Shown: positions 8,981 to 20,048, counted from the first letter of the stretch. The stretch is 64,000 nt of DNA from Amycolatopsis dendrobii (GCF_014145675.1 NZ_JACGZW010000002.1:620001-684000); one strand, 5' to 3'. Translations and numbers: made by a program. Notes: generated by a model from the sequence alone, not told the origin.

Positions 8981-9171
8981 TTCCGCGGGAGGACTGGGAT
9001 AGTCCTTGGCGAGGCGGTACCCGGATGCGGGGTGGCCGACCTCGGTTGTTACGCTCGAACCGGGTATGTGTCGCCATGTGCGGCACGGGCACGCGAATGC
9101 CCGCCGGGCGAAAGTCCGGTCCGAAGTGGTGGTGCTTGCGATTCTGGGTGCTGCAGCTGAGTCGAAAAGAC

Positions 9172-9426
9172 TCAGGCGGTGGTACGCGTGCCGATGTGCG
9201 TACGGCGGCGCTTGAGCGCGCGTCGCTCGTCTTCGCTCATTCCGCCCCAGACGCCTGCGTCCTGGCCGCTGGCCAGAGCCCAGGCCAGGCAGTCGGAAGC
9301 CGCGGGGCAGCGGTGGCACACGGCCTTCGCCTCGGAGACCTGCAACAGAGCCGGACCGCTGGTTCCCACCGGGAAGAACAGCTCGGGGTCCTCGTCTCGG
9401 CAGGCCGCGTCGTGGCGCCAGTCCAT
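9172..9426 (-). CDS. whiB1: WhiB1 iron-sulfur transcriptional regulator
   Basis: An 84-residue WhiB-family protein with the four cluster-binding Cys in C-x(n)-C-x2-C-x5-C spacing (AACRDED, AVCHRCPAASDC), the GVWGG turn and a basic C-terminus (RRALKRRRTHIG). Length and sequence match mycobacterial WhiB1, an essential [4Fe-4S], NO-sensitive regulator that binds primary sigma region 4. I chose the Met at 9426 (MDWRHDAACRDEDPELFFPV); AAGGAGC lies upstream and the longer frame adds residues the family lacks. A CRP-like palindrome lies 71-86 bp upstream. Confidence 0.93.
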   Translation of the reverse strand: MDWRHDAACRDEDPELFFPVGTSGPALLQVSEAKAVCHRCPAASDCLAWALASGQDAGVWGGMSEDERRALKRRRTHIGTRTTA

Positions 9427-9496
9427 GTTCGTGAGCTCCTTCACAGTGACGCGGGAGGGCCGCGCCACAGTAGTGGCGGTCGTGTTTTTGGGTGCT

Positions 9497-9512
9497 TGTG
9501 AATGCTTTCACG
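9497..9512 (-). promoter_or_regulatory. CRP-like operator upstream of whiB1 (TGTGA-N6-TCACG)
   Basis: The sequence TGTGAATGCTTTCACG fits the CRP/Cmr consensus TGTGA-N6-TCACA with one mismatch. It lies 71-86 bp upstream of the whiB1 start. In M. tuberculosis whiB1 is directly controlled by the cAMP receptor protein Rv3676, so a conserved cAMP link is plausible here. No CRP gene is in the window. Confidence 0.65.
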
Positions 9513-9697
9513 AAGCACCGCGTTCGACAAGGGTTTCGACAAGATCGGTGAGTCAGCTCACCCGGCCGAGCTATGCCTCTGACCTGCGGTTTCGTTCTGA
9601 AAAGCTCCGCTCGCCGGAAGGCCGGTGCGGTGAACGGAGGGTTTGCGTCGCCGAGCGGCAGAACGCACTTTGCCGCGGGCGATCAGCGGTCACTCGG

Positions 9698-10624
9698 CTA
9701 TCCGACTACGGTGAGTGCATCCGGGACGCTCTGGAACTCGACCCGGGTGCGTTGCCCGACGAGGTCCCCGTCGACCTGGAAGTTGACCGGTTCAGCTGCG
9801 TCGATGCGGATCAGCGGCACATCGTCGCGGCGGAGCAGACGGCGGCCGTGCTGATCGCTCTCCGTGAGCAGAGCTTGCCGTACATGCGTGAACACGGTGG
9901 GCAATCGCAGACCGTTCAACGCGAACAAGCCCAATCCGGTCTCGAACGAGCAGCCGGAGTTGAGGTGGACCGGACGTTCCCCGAGGTAAGTCCACGGATC
10001 GGTGTTCGACACGAACGCGGTCACCGCCTCGGCCGGTTCCTCGCCCGGGATCCGGACGGTCAGCGTCGGCCGACCGAGCGGAGGACGGAAGTAGGAGCGC
10101 ACCGCGGCACGCAGATAGAGGCTGGCGCTGGTTTGCTTGCCGCGTCGTTTCGCGACGCGGCCGACGACGTCGGCGTCCCAGCCGAGGCCCGCGTTGAAGG
10201 TGAACCAGTGCCCGTCGGCCAGTCCGAGGCCGATCCGCCGGGTCCGTTCGGTTTCCAGCGCGGTGAGCAGTTGGTGGGTCGCCTCGACCGGATCGGCGGG
10301 AAGGCCGGCCGCGCGGGCGAAGACGTTGGCCGAGCCGCCCGGCACGACGCCGAGCATCGGCACGGACCCGGAGCGTCCGGGAGCGCCCGCGGAATCGGCG
10401 AGGAGACCGTTGACGACCTCGTTGACCGTGCCGTCGCCGCCGTGCGCCACGACCAGGTCGAAACCGTCGCGAGCCGCCGAACGGGCCACCGCGAGCGCGT
10501 GCCCGCGGTAATCGGTTTCGACGACGTCGAGCTTCACCTGGCTGGCCAGCGCGTGCGCCAGCACGTCCCGGCCACCCGCGGTGGTCGAGGTGGCCTGGGG
10601 GTTCACGACGAGGATGGCGCGCAC
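9698..10624 (-). CDS. Diacylglycerol/sphingosine-kinase-like lipid kinase (DAGKc)
   Basis: A 308-residue protein with the DAGK catalytic fold: nucleotide-binding GGDGTVNEVVNGLL near residue 62, GVVPGGSANVFARAAGLP, and FNAGLGWDADVV. Family members phosphorylate diacylglycerol or related lipids at the membrane; actinobacterial members are often linked to phosphatidylinositol-type lipid metabolism. The start is the GTG at 10624 (VRAILVVNPQAT), since the first beta strand begins there and upstream codons are not family-like. The gene stands alone. Confidence 0.9.
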   Translation of the reverse strand: MRAILVVNPQATSTTAGGRDVLAHALASQVKLDVVETDYRGHALAVARSAARDGFDLVVAHGGDGTVNEVVNGLLADSAGAPGRSGSVPMLGVVPGGSANVFARAAGLPADPVEATHQLLTALETERTRRIGLGLADGHWFTFNAGLGWDADVVGRVAKRRGKQTSASLYLRAAVRSYFRPPLGRPTLTVRIPGEEPAEAVTAFVSNTDPWTYLGERPVHLNSGCSFETGLGLFALNGLRLPTVFTHVRQALLTESDQHGRRLLRRDDVPLIRIDAAEPVNFQVDGDLVGQRTRVEFQSVPDALTVVG

Positions 10625-10981
10625 TACCGCAGGGTAAGTGCTTTTCGCCCGGCAGACGTACCTCCAGCGCCACATGGTGACGCGAAGCTCAGCCGCTTGC
10701 GCGCGCCGTCCCGGCTCGGTGACCTGTGGCGACCCTGTGGCGGGCGGTCCTCCTCTGCAGACGGCGAAAACTCCGCGCGTCGTGACAAGTGCACCCGGGC
10801 CGACCGCCCGCTCATCGACGACTACCCCGATTTTCTCCGCGGCCGCCGCCCCGGAAAACGGCCGACCGGGTGGCATACGATCAGTAGTGCTCACGCACGG
10901 TGACTCGCGCTGGTCGGGTGGCTGTGCCCCGGCAAAGCTCCTCCGCAAGGTTCCCGCACAGCAGCTGAAAGGGCCGCGCCC
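10625..10981. other. 357-bp divergent intergenic region, no gene seen
   Basis: This region separates two divergent genes and should contain both promoters. I see no convincing ORF, RNA gene or repeat. No clear -35/-10 pair can be called. Confidence 0.5.
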
Positions 10982-11464
10982 GTGTCGCATCCCGAGAACC
11001 CGCCGCCCACCCCGTTCGAGGTCCGCCTCGCCGGCGTCCTGACCGGACTGCCCGGCCTCGGCCTGCTGGTCTTCGGCGTGGTGCTGCTGGTGCACGGGCT
11101 GCGGAACCCGCCGATCCCGGGCAACAACGTGTGGGCCGAGTTCGGCACCTACGCGGTACTGGCGCTGATCTTCCTCGCCGCCTCCGTCGGGCTGCTGCTC
11201 GGCCAGACGTGGGCACGCTCGCCCGGCGTCGTCGTGGCGCTGCTGCTGATCGGGGTCGGCTGGTACCTGCTCGGGCCGTCCGGGCAGCCGCTGTGGGGCG
11301 TGCCGATCGGGTTGTGCGGGCTGGCGGCGCTGGTGCTGCTGTTCCGCCGCCCGTCGCGGGCGTGGGCGCTCGGAATGCACGACGACGAGACCGAGGAAGA
11401 GGCGGCCGAACGCGGCGGTCTCGCGGGACGGCGTGCCGAGCGGGAGCGGCGCGAACAGGATTGA
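10982..11464 (+). CDS. Small integral membrane protein, unknown function
   Basis: A 160-residue protein with four predicted membrane helices (around residues 18-40, 55-74, 82-98 and 103-120) and a charged C-terminal tail (HDDETEEEAAERGG to RAERERREQD). The GTG start follows a short AAAGGG stretch. I do not recognise a family beyond actinobacterial hypothetical membrane proteins. It stands alone, divergent from the lipid kinase. Confidence 0.8.
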   Translation: MSHPENPPPTPFEVRLAGVLTGLPGLGLLVFGVVLLVHGLRNPPIPGNNVWAEFGTYAVLALIFLAASVGLLLGQTWARSPGVVVALLLIGVGWYLLGPSGQPLWGVPIGLCGLAALVLLFRRPSRAWALGMHDDETEEEAAERGGLAGRRAERERREQD

Positions 11465-11584
11465 GCGACAGTGACGTCACGTCATAGCGGACAGGTGACG
11501 CGGCGGCACTGGTAGCGGCACCCCTCAGCCGATGGAATCGGGACTGCGCAACCGAATTCACCCGAATTCCGAAGAGGGGAACCC

Positions 11585-13168
11585 ATGAGGAGACTGCGTC
11601 TCGTCGTGACCACCACCGCAGTGGTGTGCGGGCTGCTTGCCGGGGCACTGCCGGCAGCCGCGGGCACCGCCACGATCCCGGCCCGCTACACCGGGCAGAC
11701 GCTGGACTGGCACGCCTGCGCGCCGGGCGAGCTGGCCGACCTGCCACCAGGCGCCGATATCTCGGGGCTCGAATGCGCCGCCTACCGCACGCCCCGGGAC
11801 TGGGACCGTCCGGACGACGGGCAGTACCTCACCATCGCGATCAGCAGGCTCAAGTCGACCGGCGCCACGACGGCGTCGGTGCTCACCAACCCGGGCGGAC
11901 CCGGCGCCGCGGGCCGCTGGTTCCCGGTGCTGCTGCGGGGTCAGAAGAAACTGCGCGAGCACCAGGAAATCATCGGCATCGACACCCGCGGCACCGGCCG
12001 CAGCGCCACCGTCACCTGCGGGGGCGCGTCCAGCACCGGAGCCGATCTCGACCCGCGCGACCGCGATCCGCGCAATCTGAACCAGATCGTCGACGCGGTC
12101 CAGTACGTGGCGACCGCCTGCCACCAGGCCGCGGGCGAGCTGGGAGAGCTGGTCAGCACCTTCCAGAACGTCCGGGACCTGGACCTGCTGCGCACCCTGC
12201 TCGGCCGCGAGCGGATCAACTGGATCGGGTACTCGGCGGGCACCTGGCTCGGCGCGCACTACGCCCAGCAGTTCCCGCGGCACACCGGCCGGTTCGTGCT
12301 GGATTCCTCGACCCAGTTCACCGGCAGCTGGCAGCAGTCGTTCGACTTCCAGCCAGCGGGTTACGAACGCCGCTGGCGGCAGGATTTCCTGCCGTGGCTG
12401 GCTCGCTACGACGCGAAGTTCCACTTCGGCGCCAGTGGCGAAGCGGCCCGGCAGACCTATGAGAGCGTCCGCTACGCGCTGACTCGCGAGCCGGTCGAGG
12501 TGAACGGCACGAAGCTCGGGGCGGTGGCGCTGGACTCCTTCCTCGTCGGCGCGCTCAAGGCGAAGAGCCAGTTCCCGACGATCGCCTCCGTGCTGGTCCG
12601 GGTCAAAACGCTGACCGACGCGCGGTCTTCGGCGGAGGTCAAGGACAACGCTCGCGCGGCGCTCGGCAAGACGTTGGCGGAGGCGAAGAAGGCCGGTCCG
12701 ATGGGCGTAGCGGCCCAGGCCGGTGCGGATGACGCGATGGTGTCCACGTTGATCACCACCCTGTGCAATGACGGGCCGTGGAAGGGCGATCGGCGATCGC
12801 TGATCCGCCGGTCGCAGGAATACCTCGACCGGGGCGTGACCCTGCACAGTTCGTTGTGGATGGGGCTGCAGGTCTGCGCGTTCTGGCCGGGCCAGCCGCG
12901 GCCGATGCCGGTGCTGAACGGCAAAGGCGTGCCGCCGGTGGTGATCGTCCAGTCCGAGCACGACCCGGCCACGCCGATCGAGGGTGCGCGGCGGGCCCAC
13001 GCGGCGTTCCAGAACTCGCGGATGCTGACCGTCACCGGGGAAGGCGACCACGGCATCTACGGGATCGGCGGGAACCAGGCGGTGGACAAGGTCGTCGACG
13101 ACTATCTGGTGGACGGGATCGTGCCGCGGGACCAGAGCCTGCCGGGGCTGCCGTTGCCGACGCCGTAA
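11585..13168 (+). CDS. Secreted TAP-like serine hydrolase (tripeptidyl aminopeptidase family)
   Basis: A 527-residue secreted alpha/beta hydrolase. The signal peptide is MRRLRLVVTTTAVVCGLLAG with an AxA-type site near residue 26. The core shows NPGGPGAAG (oxyanion region), GIDTRGTGRSA, the nucleophile elbow GYSAGTWLG and a C-terminal TAP-like domain with SEHDPATPIEGA (Asp) and GEGDHGIYG (His). Homologues include Streptomyces SlpD/SlpE and tripeptidyl aminopeptidase, which cleave N-terminal peptides outside the cell. The catalytic triad looks complete. A perfect palindrome follows within 5 bp. Confidence 0.9.
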   Translation: MRRLRLVVTTTAVVCGLLAGALPAAAGTATIPARYTGQTLDWHACAPGELADLPPGADISGLECAAYRTPRDWDRPDDGQYLTIAISRLKSTGATTASVLTNPGGPGAAGRWFPVLLRGQKKLREHQEIIGIDTRGTGRSATVTCGGASSTGADLDPRDRDPRNLNQIVDAVQYVATACHQAAGELGELVSTFQNVRDLDLLRTLLGRERINWIGYSAGTWLGAHYAQQFPRHTGRFVLDSSTQFTGSWQQSFDFQPAGYERRWRQDFLPWLARYDAKFHFGASGEAARQTYESVRYALTREPVEVNGTKLGAVALDSFLVGALKAKSQFPTIASVLVRVKTLTDARSSAEVKDNARAALGKTLAEAKKAGPMGVAAQAGADDAMVSTLITTLCNDGPWKGDRRSLIRRSQEYLDRGVTLHSSLWMGLQVCAFWPGQPRPMPVLNGKGVPPVVIVQSEHDPATPIEGARRAHAAFQNSRMLTVTGEGDHGIYGIGGNQAVDKVVDDYLVDGIVPRDQSLPGLPLPTP

Positions 13169-13172
13169 AGCT

Positions 13173-13214
13173 CGTGAGTGCTGATCGCGGTTCTAACCGC
13201 GATCAGCACTCACG
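13173..13214. repeat. TTCTAA-loop palindrome, copy 1 (bidirectional terminator)
   Basis: An 18-bp perfect stem (arms 13173-13190 and 13197-13214) encloses the loop TTCTAA. The outer arm CGTGAGTG recurs in copies at 25081, 29272 and 43827, while the inner arm CTGATCG is specific to this copy. It lies exactly between convergent gene ends, so it likely terminates both transcripts. Confidence 0.85.
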
Positions 13215-13216
13215 AC

Positions 13217-13699
13217 TCATGCCTCCTTGGCCAGCACCTTCAACGGCTCGTCGGTCAGCCGATACACCGACCACTCGTCCTGCGGCAATGCGCCGAGCGC
13301 CCGGTAGAACCCGACCGCCGGGTTCCAGTTCAGCACCGACCACTCCAGCCGGTGGTAGCCCTTGTCGACGCACTCCGCGGCCAGCGTCGCCAGCAACACC
13401 TTGCCGAGCCCCGAACCGCGCTGTTCCTCGCGTACGTAGAGGTCTTCCAGATAGATCCCGTGCGTGCCGCGCCAGGTGGAGAAGTTCAAGAACCACAAGG
13501 TGAATCCGGCGATTTCACCGTCCGCTTCGGCCACGTGGCCGAACAGCGCCGGAGCCTCGCCGAACAGCGCGCCGTGCAGCTGCTCGGAGGTGAGATGGCA
13601 TTCCTGCGGCGCGCGTTCGTACTCGGCCAGTGCGTAGACGAGTTCCACGACGGTGTCGACGTCTTCCGGCCGGATCCGCCGTACGCGGGGGTCGGTCAC
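13217..13699 (-). CDS. GNAT acetyltransferase, diamine (spermidine/spermine) N-acetyltransferase-like
   Basis: A 160-residue GNAT. The family-typical series is visible: VRRIRPEDVDTVVELVYALAEYE, FLNFSTWRGTHGIYLEDLYV, the acetyl-CoA loop REEQRGSGLGKVLL, and WSVLNWNPAVGFYRALGA. The WRGTHGIYLEDLYV-RGxGxGKxLL pattern is that of SSAT-type diamine acetyltransferases. It starts one base after the stop of the phosphatase gene, so the two form an operon. Confidence 0.88.
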   Translation of the reverse strand: MTDPRVRRIRPEDVDTVVELVYALAEYERAPQECHLTSEQLHGALFGEAPALFGHVAEADGEIAGFTLWFLNFSTWRGTHGIYLEDLYVREEQRGSGLGKVLLATLAAECVDKGYHRLEWSVLNWNPAVGFYRALGALPQDEWSVYRLTDEPLKVLAKEA

Positions 13700-13700
13700 T

Positions 13701-14291
13701 TCATCCCTCCAAGGCGGGCAGCAGGTTCAGGTGCTCGATCTGCGGTTCGCCGCGCTCGTCGCCGAGCACCGCGAGACCGGCCGGGTCCAGTCCGAAGTGG
13801 ACACCCGCGGTGCCGGGAAGGCCGAGCCAGCGCGCGACGAGCACACGGCTGAAGTGCCCGTGTCCGACGAGGACGACGTCGCCGTTCTCGATCTCGCGCC
13901 GGGCGCGGTCGAGCACCTTGTCCGCGCGGGCCTGCACGTCGTCGGCGCTTTCGCCGCCGGGGACGGGGTGGGTCCAGACCGTCCAGTCCGGAACCGTCTC
14001 GCGGATCGCCGGCGTGGTGACGCCTTCGTAGTCGCCGTAGTCCCATTCGGCCAGGTCGTCGGTGACCTCGTCCACGCGCAGGCCGGCGAGTTCCGCGGTG
14101 CGCAGCGCGCGGCCGCGGGGGCTGGAGAGCACCAGCCCGGGTCCGCCGAGCAAGGTCCGCAGGGTGCCGCCCGCCGCGCGCGCCTGTTCCTCGCCCGCCG
14201 GGGTCAGCGGGATGTCGGTGCGCCCGGTGTGCTTGCCGTTCGACGACCATTCGGTCTGGCCGTGCCGGAGAAGAAAGAGCCGATGTGCCAC
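13701..14291 (-). CDS. Histidine phosphatase family protein
   Basis: A 196-residue phosphoglycerate-mutase-like phosphatase. The N-terminal RHG motif is in LFLLRHGQTEWSSNGKHTGR with the catalytic His at about residue 10; the second His is in LVGHGHFSRVLVARWLG, and the acid residue in LAEWDYGDYEG. This pattern is shared by acid phosphatases and alpha-ribazole-phosphatase-like enzymes, so the substrate is open. It is the first gene of a two-gene operon with the GNAT gene and is divergent from the DUF4442 gene. Confidence 0.9.
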   Translation of the reverse strand: MAHRLFLLRHGQTEWSSNGKHTGRTDIPLTPAGEEQARAAGGTLRTLLGGPGLVLSSPRGRALRTAELAGLRVDEVTDDLAEWDYGDYEGVTTPAIRETVPDWTVWTHPVPGGESADDVQARADKVLDRARREIENGDVVLVGHGHFSRVLVARWLGLPGTAGVHFGLDPAGLAVLGDERGEPQIEHLNLLPALEG

Positions 14292-14377
14292 GCGGCCGAA
14301 TATAGCCGGGGCGGGTTTGCCCGGCAGGTTCGTCGTGTGCGAGGCTACTGGTGAGTAACTTCACCTGGGAGGTGCCG

Positions 14378-14854
14378 ATGGGTACGCCGTCGACGTACGG
14401 GCTGTGGCGCAAGCTGGCCGCCAAACCGGGCGGCAAGCAGCTGTTTTCCGCCGCGATGTGCCTGCGCGTGCCCTACTTCGGCACCGTGCTGCCGACCATC
14501 CGGGAGATCCGGCCCGGGCACTGTTCGGTGACCGCGCCGAAGTGGTGGGGTGTGCACAACCACATCCGGACCTTCCACGCGATCGCCGCCTGCAATCTCG
14601 CCGAGATCGCGATGGGCATGCTGGCCGAGGCCACTGTTCCGGCTACGCACCGGTGGCTGCCCAAGGGCATGGAAGTGAGTTACGTCGCGAAGGCCGGAAC
14701 GGGGCTGCGCGCGATCGCCGAATTGCCGGAGCTTCCCGAGTTCGGTCCCGAGGGATTCGATCTTCCGGTTCCGGTGCGGATCGTGGACTCGCGCGGGACC
14801 GAGGTGGTCACCGCGACGATCACGGTGTGGGTCACGCCCCGGAAAGCCGCCTGA
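14378..14854 (+). CDS. DUF4442 hot-dog-fold thioesterase-like protein
   Basis: A 158-residue hot-dog-fold protein. The helix region HNHIRTFHAIAACNLAEIAMGML matches DUF4442 (PaaI-like thioesterase relatives), and the strands KGMEVSYVAKAGTG and VRIVDSRGTEVVTATITVWV complete the fold. I chose the ATG at 14378 because GGGAGG lies eight bases upstream; an upstream GTG at 14351 would add nine residues without a ribosome site. Acyl-CoA thioesterase activity is likely but unproven. Confidence 0.85.
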   Translation: MGTPSTYGLWRKLAAKPGGKQLFSAAMCLRVPYFGTVLPTIREIRPGHCSVTAPKWWGVHNHIRTFHAIAACNLAEIAMGMLAEATVPATHRWLPKGMEVSYVAKAGTGLRAIAELPELPEFGPEGFDLPVPVRIVDSRGTEVVTATITVWVTPRKAA

Positions 14855-14939
14855 CCGGCGAAACCTGTACTTCCCGTTACCCCGGCCGAGTGAAACTTAA
14901 CACCGTTTACTGGGCAAATGCGAATAGCGTTCGTTTTAG

Positions 14940-17206
<2,267 letters not shown>

Positions 17207-17526
17207 GCCCGCCACCCTATCGAGTGCGTTTTCCGGACCCGGAACGGAACTGCTTCCGAAACCGGACGGACGTCTTGGGAATCGCGAATCTGTGACATGA
17301 GCCGCACCGAGGGGTCGGGGCCGGCCGGGGGCCTGTCATGATTGACGGACCGCAGCGTCGGCGGCCATCGCCACACCCCACGGATCGGATGGCCGTGCAG
17401 ACGCCTCGCCGACAGGCCGGCGCTACCGCGCTGGGCTGCCGTCCGGAGGACGAGTTCCCACACGCGACGGGCGTGTTCGCCCGTCGACCAGGTGGTCCCC
17501 CGCTCGCAGTCCCAGGAGTACGTTCG
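17207..17526. other. 320-bp intergenic leader before malic enzyme, no recognised element
   Basis: This divergent region should hold promoters for the epimerase and the malic enzyme. GC-rich inverted stretches are present, for example around the ACGCGACGGGCGTGTTCGCC segment near 17463, but I do not recognise a known riboswitch. No gene is visible. Confidence 0.45.
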
Positions 17527-18759
17527 ATGACCCAGACCCATCCGCCCGCTTCCGTCATTCCCACGACAGGAACCCCGATGACCGACCAGGCCAGCACCGT
17601 CGCGGCCGTGACCGACGCCGAGATCTTCACCGGGCACGAGGGCGGCAAGCTCTCCGTGGCGGCGACCCGGCCGATCTCCGACCCGCGCGACCTCTCGATC
17701 GCCTACACGCCCGGCGTGGCGAAGGTGAGCCGCGCGATCGCCGAGGACGCGGCCAAGGCGAAGCGGTACACCTGGGCGGACCGGCTCGTGGCAGTGGTCA
17801 GCGACGGCACCGCGGTGCTCGGCCTCGGGGACATCGGCGCGAGCGCGTCGCTGCCGGTCATGGAGGGGAAATCGGTCCTCTTCAAGACCTTCGGCGGGCT
17901 GGACTCGATCCCGCTGGTGCTCGACACCACCGACGTCGACGAGATCGTCGAGACCCTGGTGCGGCTGCGCCCGTCGTTCGGCGCGGTCAACCTCGAGGAC
18001 ATTTCCGCGCCGCGCTGCTTCGAGCTGGAGGACAAGCTCAAGGAGGCGCTGGACTGCCCGGTCATGCACGACGACCAGCACGGCACCGCGATCGTCACTC
18101 TCGCCGCTCTGCGCGGGGCGAACCTGGTGCTCGACCGCGACATCGCCGGCGAGCGGGTCGTGGTCTCCGGGGCGGGCGCGGCTGGGGTGGCCTGCGCGAA
18201 GATCCTGCTCGCGGCCGGGGTCGCGGACGTGACGGTGCTCGACTCGCGCGGCATCGTGCACGCCGGGCGCGACGACCTGAACCCGATCAAGCGGCAGCTG
18301 GTGGAGACCACGAACAAGGCAGGGCTCACCGGCGGTCTCGCCGAGGCGCTGCGCGGGGCGGACGTCTTCCTCGGACTGTCCGGGGCGACGATCGACCCGT
18401 CGTTGCTGTCGACGATGGCGGACGATTCGATCGTGTTCGCGCTGTCCAATCCGGACCCGGAGGTGCACCCGGCGGTCGCCGCACAGCACGCCGCGATCGT
18501 CGCGACCGGCCGGAGCGACTTCCCGAACCAGATCAACAACGTGCTGGCGTTCCCCGGCGTGTTCCGCGGTGCCCTGGACGCTGGGGCGCGGGCGATCACG
18601 GAGAACATGAAGCTGGCCGCCGCGGACGCGATCGTGGCGGTGGCTTCGGACGATCTCGGCCGGGACCGGATCGTGCCCAGCCCGCTGGACCCGCGGGTCG
18701 CGCCCGAGGTGGCGGCCGCGGTCGCCAAGGCGGCTGAGCAGGACGGCGTGACTGGCTGA
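17527..18759 (+). CDS. NAD(P)-dependent malic enzyme
   Basis: A 410-residue bacterial malic enzyme, which decarboxylates malate to pyruvate with NAD(P)H formation. The malic domain shows LSIAYTPGVAKVSRAI, YTWADRLVAVVSDGTAVLGLGDIG, MEGKSVLFKTFGGLDSIPL, NLEDISAPRCFELE (metal ligands) and MHDDQHGTAIVTLAA; the NAD domain shows VVVSGAGAAGVACAKILL and ALSNPDPEVHP. It lacks a phosphotransacetylase tail, so it is the short form. ATG 17527 has AGGAG eight bases upstream; Met 17578 is an alternative. A classic terminator follows. Confidence 0.93.
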   Translation: MTQTHPPASVIPTTGTPMTDQASTVAAVTDAEIFTGHEGGKLSVAATRPISDPRDLSIAYTPGVAKVSRAIAEDAAKAKRYTWADRLVAVVSDGTAVLGLGDIGASASLPVMEGKSVLFKTFGGLDSIPLVLDTTDVDEIVETLVRLRPSFGAVNLEDISAPRCFELEDKLKEALDCPVMHDDQHGTAIVTLAALRGANLVLDRDIAGERVVVSGAGAAGVACAKILLAAGVADVTVLDSRGIVHAGRDDLNPIKRQLVETTNKAGLTGGLAEALRGADVFLGLSGATIDPSLLSTMADDSIVFALSNPDPEVHPAVAAQHAAIVATGRSDFPNQINNVLAFPGVFRGALDAGARAITENMKLAAADAIVAVASDDLGRDRIVPSPLDPRVAPEVAAAVAKAAEQDGVTG

Positions 18760-18771
18760 TCGCTCTCTGGG

Positions 18772-18810
18772 AAGGGCTCTCCGGCTTTGGTTGCCGGGGA
18801 GCCCTTCTTT
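18772..18810 (+). terminator. Rho-independent terminator after malic enzyme
   Basis: AAGGGCTCTCCGGC pairs with GCCGGGGAGCCCTT (one G-U) around a TTTGGTT loop, followed by CTTT. It lies 12 bp past the malic enzyme stop. Confidence 0.88.
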
Positions 18811-18863
18811 GTGCGCTCTTTTTGGACTTGCTGGTCCATTTTTTGGTCGGCACGGTGGGTTTC

Positions 18864-19733
18864 ATGAAGATCGGATTGCGCGGATACGGCGTGTGGCAGG
18901 TCGGGGCGTTGACGACTCCGGCGATGGCTGCCGAGATCGAGCAGCTGGGGTATTCGGGGTTGTGGCTCGGCGGTCCCGGGGTGGATCTGGCCGGGATTGA
19001 CGAGTTGCTGGCGGCTACCGAGTCGTTGGTGGTGGGGTCGAGCATCGTCAATGTGTGGTCGGGGGATCCGGCGGTGCTGGCTCGCTCGTATCAGCGGGTG
19101 GCTTCGAGGTTCCCCGGGCGGTTTGTGCTCGGGATCGGGGCTGGGCATCGGGAGCAGTCTCAGGGGTATGAGCGGCCGATGGACGCGGTTCAGCGGTTCC
19201 TCGATGCGCTGGATGCCGGCGGGGTGCCGGTTTCTGGGCGAGTGCTGGCCGCGTTGGGGCCGAAGATGCTGGAACTGGCCGCGGAGCGGGCTGGCGGGGT
19301 GGTGCCGTATCTGGTTCCGCCTCGGCATACTCGGGTAGCTCGGGCGGCGTTGGGTGCTTCTGGTTTTGTCGCGCCGGAGCAGAAGGTTGTGGTGACCTCG
19401 GATGTGGTTCGGGGGCGTGAGGTGGCTCGGGGGCGGGTGGAGAATCCTTATTTGGGGTTGGTGAATTACACCAGCAATTTGCGGCGGCTGGGGTATACCG
19501 ATGAGGATTTGGCTGGGTCTGATCGGTTGATCGACGATCTGGTGGCGGTGGGGGATGTTTCCGCGGTCGCTGCTCGGTTGGAGGAGCATCGGGCGGCTGG
19601 GGCGGATCATGTTGTGGTGCAGGTGATTACGGAGAAGTACCAGATGCATCCTGCGTTGCCGGGGGTGCGGTTGCAGGTTTATGACGATGAGGTGGTGAGG
19701 GTTTACCGGGAGTTGGCGGCGGGGGTGTTTTAG
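18864..19733 (+). CDS. LLM-class F420-dependent oxidoreductase
   Basis: A 289-residue luciferase-like (LLM) TIM-barrel protein. IEQLGYSGLWLGG, VGSSIVNVWSGDPAVLARSYQ, PGRFVLGIGAGHREQSQGYERPMDA and VPYLVPPRHTRVAR match the F420-binding LLM proteins of actinobacteria. The cofactor is inferred from family similarity. Substrate unknown. The start follows GGTGGG. The gene has visibly more T in third positions (GTT, GGT, GAT) than its neighbours. It ends at the structured repeat region. Confidence 0.87.
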   Translation: MKIGLRGYGVWQVGALTTPAMAAEIEQLGYSGLWLGGPGVDLAGIDELLAATESLVVGSSIVNVWSGDPAVLARSYQRVASRFPGRFVLGIGAGHREQSQGYERPMDAVQRFLDALDAGGVPVSGRVLAALGPKMLELAAERAGGVVPYLVPPRHTRVARAALGASGFVAPEQKVVVTSDVVRGREVARGRVENPYLGLVNYTSNLRRLGYTDEDLAGSDRLIDDLVAVGDVSAVAARLEEHRAAGADHVVVQVITEKYQMHPALPGVRLQVYDDEVVRVYRELAAGVF

Positions 19734-19787
19734 GTTTTCCGGGGGGTGGCTCGTCGCCTGGCGGCGACATTGCTGCGGTGGTGGCGT

Positions 19788-20048
19788 GGGGCACCCCGAA
19801 GGTTGATTGTGCTGACGGTTCGGGGGTGCTTGTCAAGGCGGGAAAGATGCCTTGACAAGCACCCCCGAACCGCAGAGCGGCTTTGTATCGGGGTGTGGGG
19901 GGAGGGGCTGGGTGCCTCGCTGGTTGGGTGCAGCGGCTGCGGTGTCGTAGGTGAGCGGGGCTCGCGCCCCAATGTGGCATTGGGTGCGTCTGACGCACCG
20001 AACGCCGCATTGGGTGCGTCGCATGCACCGAATGCCGCATTGGGGTGC
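19788..20048. repeat. Composite structured intergenic repeat, copy A
   Basis: Two modules lie between convergent genes. Module 1 (19788-19900) begins GGGGCACCCCGAAG, contains a 24-bp perfect stem (arms 19816-19839 and 19849-19872) with loop GGGAAAGAT, and ends TTTGTATCGGGGTGTGGG. Module 2 (19964-20048) consists of repeated CCAATG/CATTGG and GTGCGTC/GACGCAC units that form nested hairpins. Both modules recur in inverted orientation at 47544-47843. No ORF is supported inside. Confidence 0.8.

Noticed and set aside
17207..17526. Possible riboswitch in the malic enzyme leader
   Set aside because: GC-rich inverted stretches exist, but I could match no known riboswitch core.
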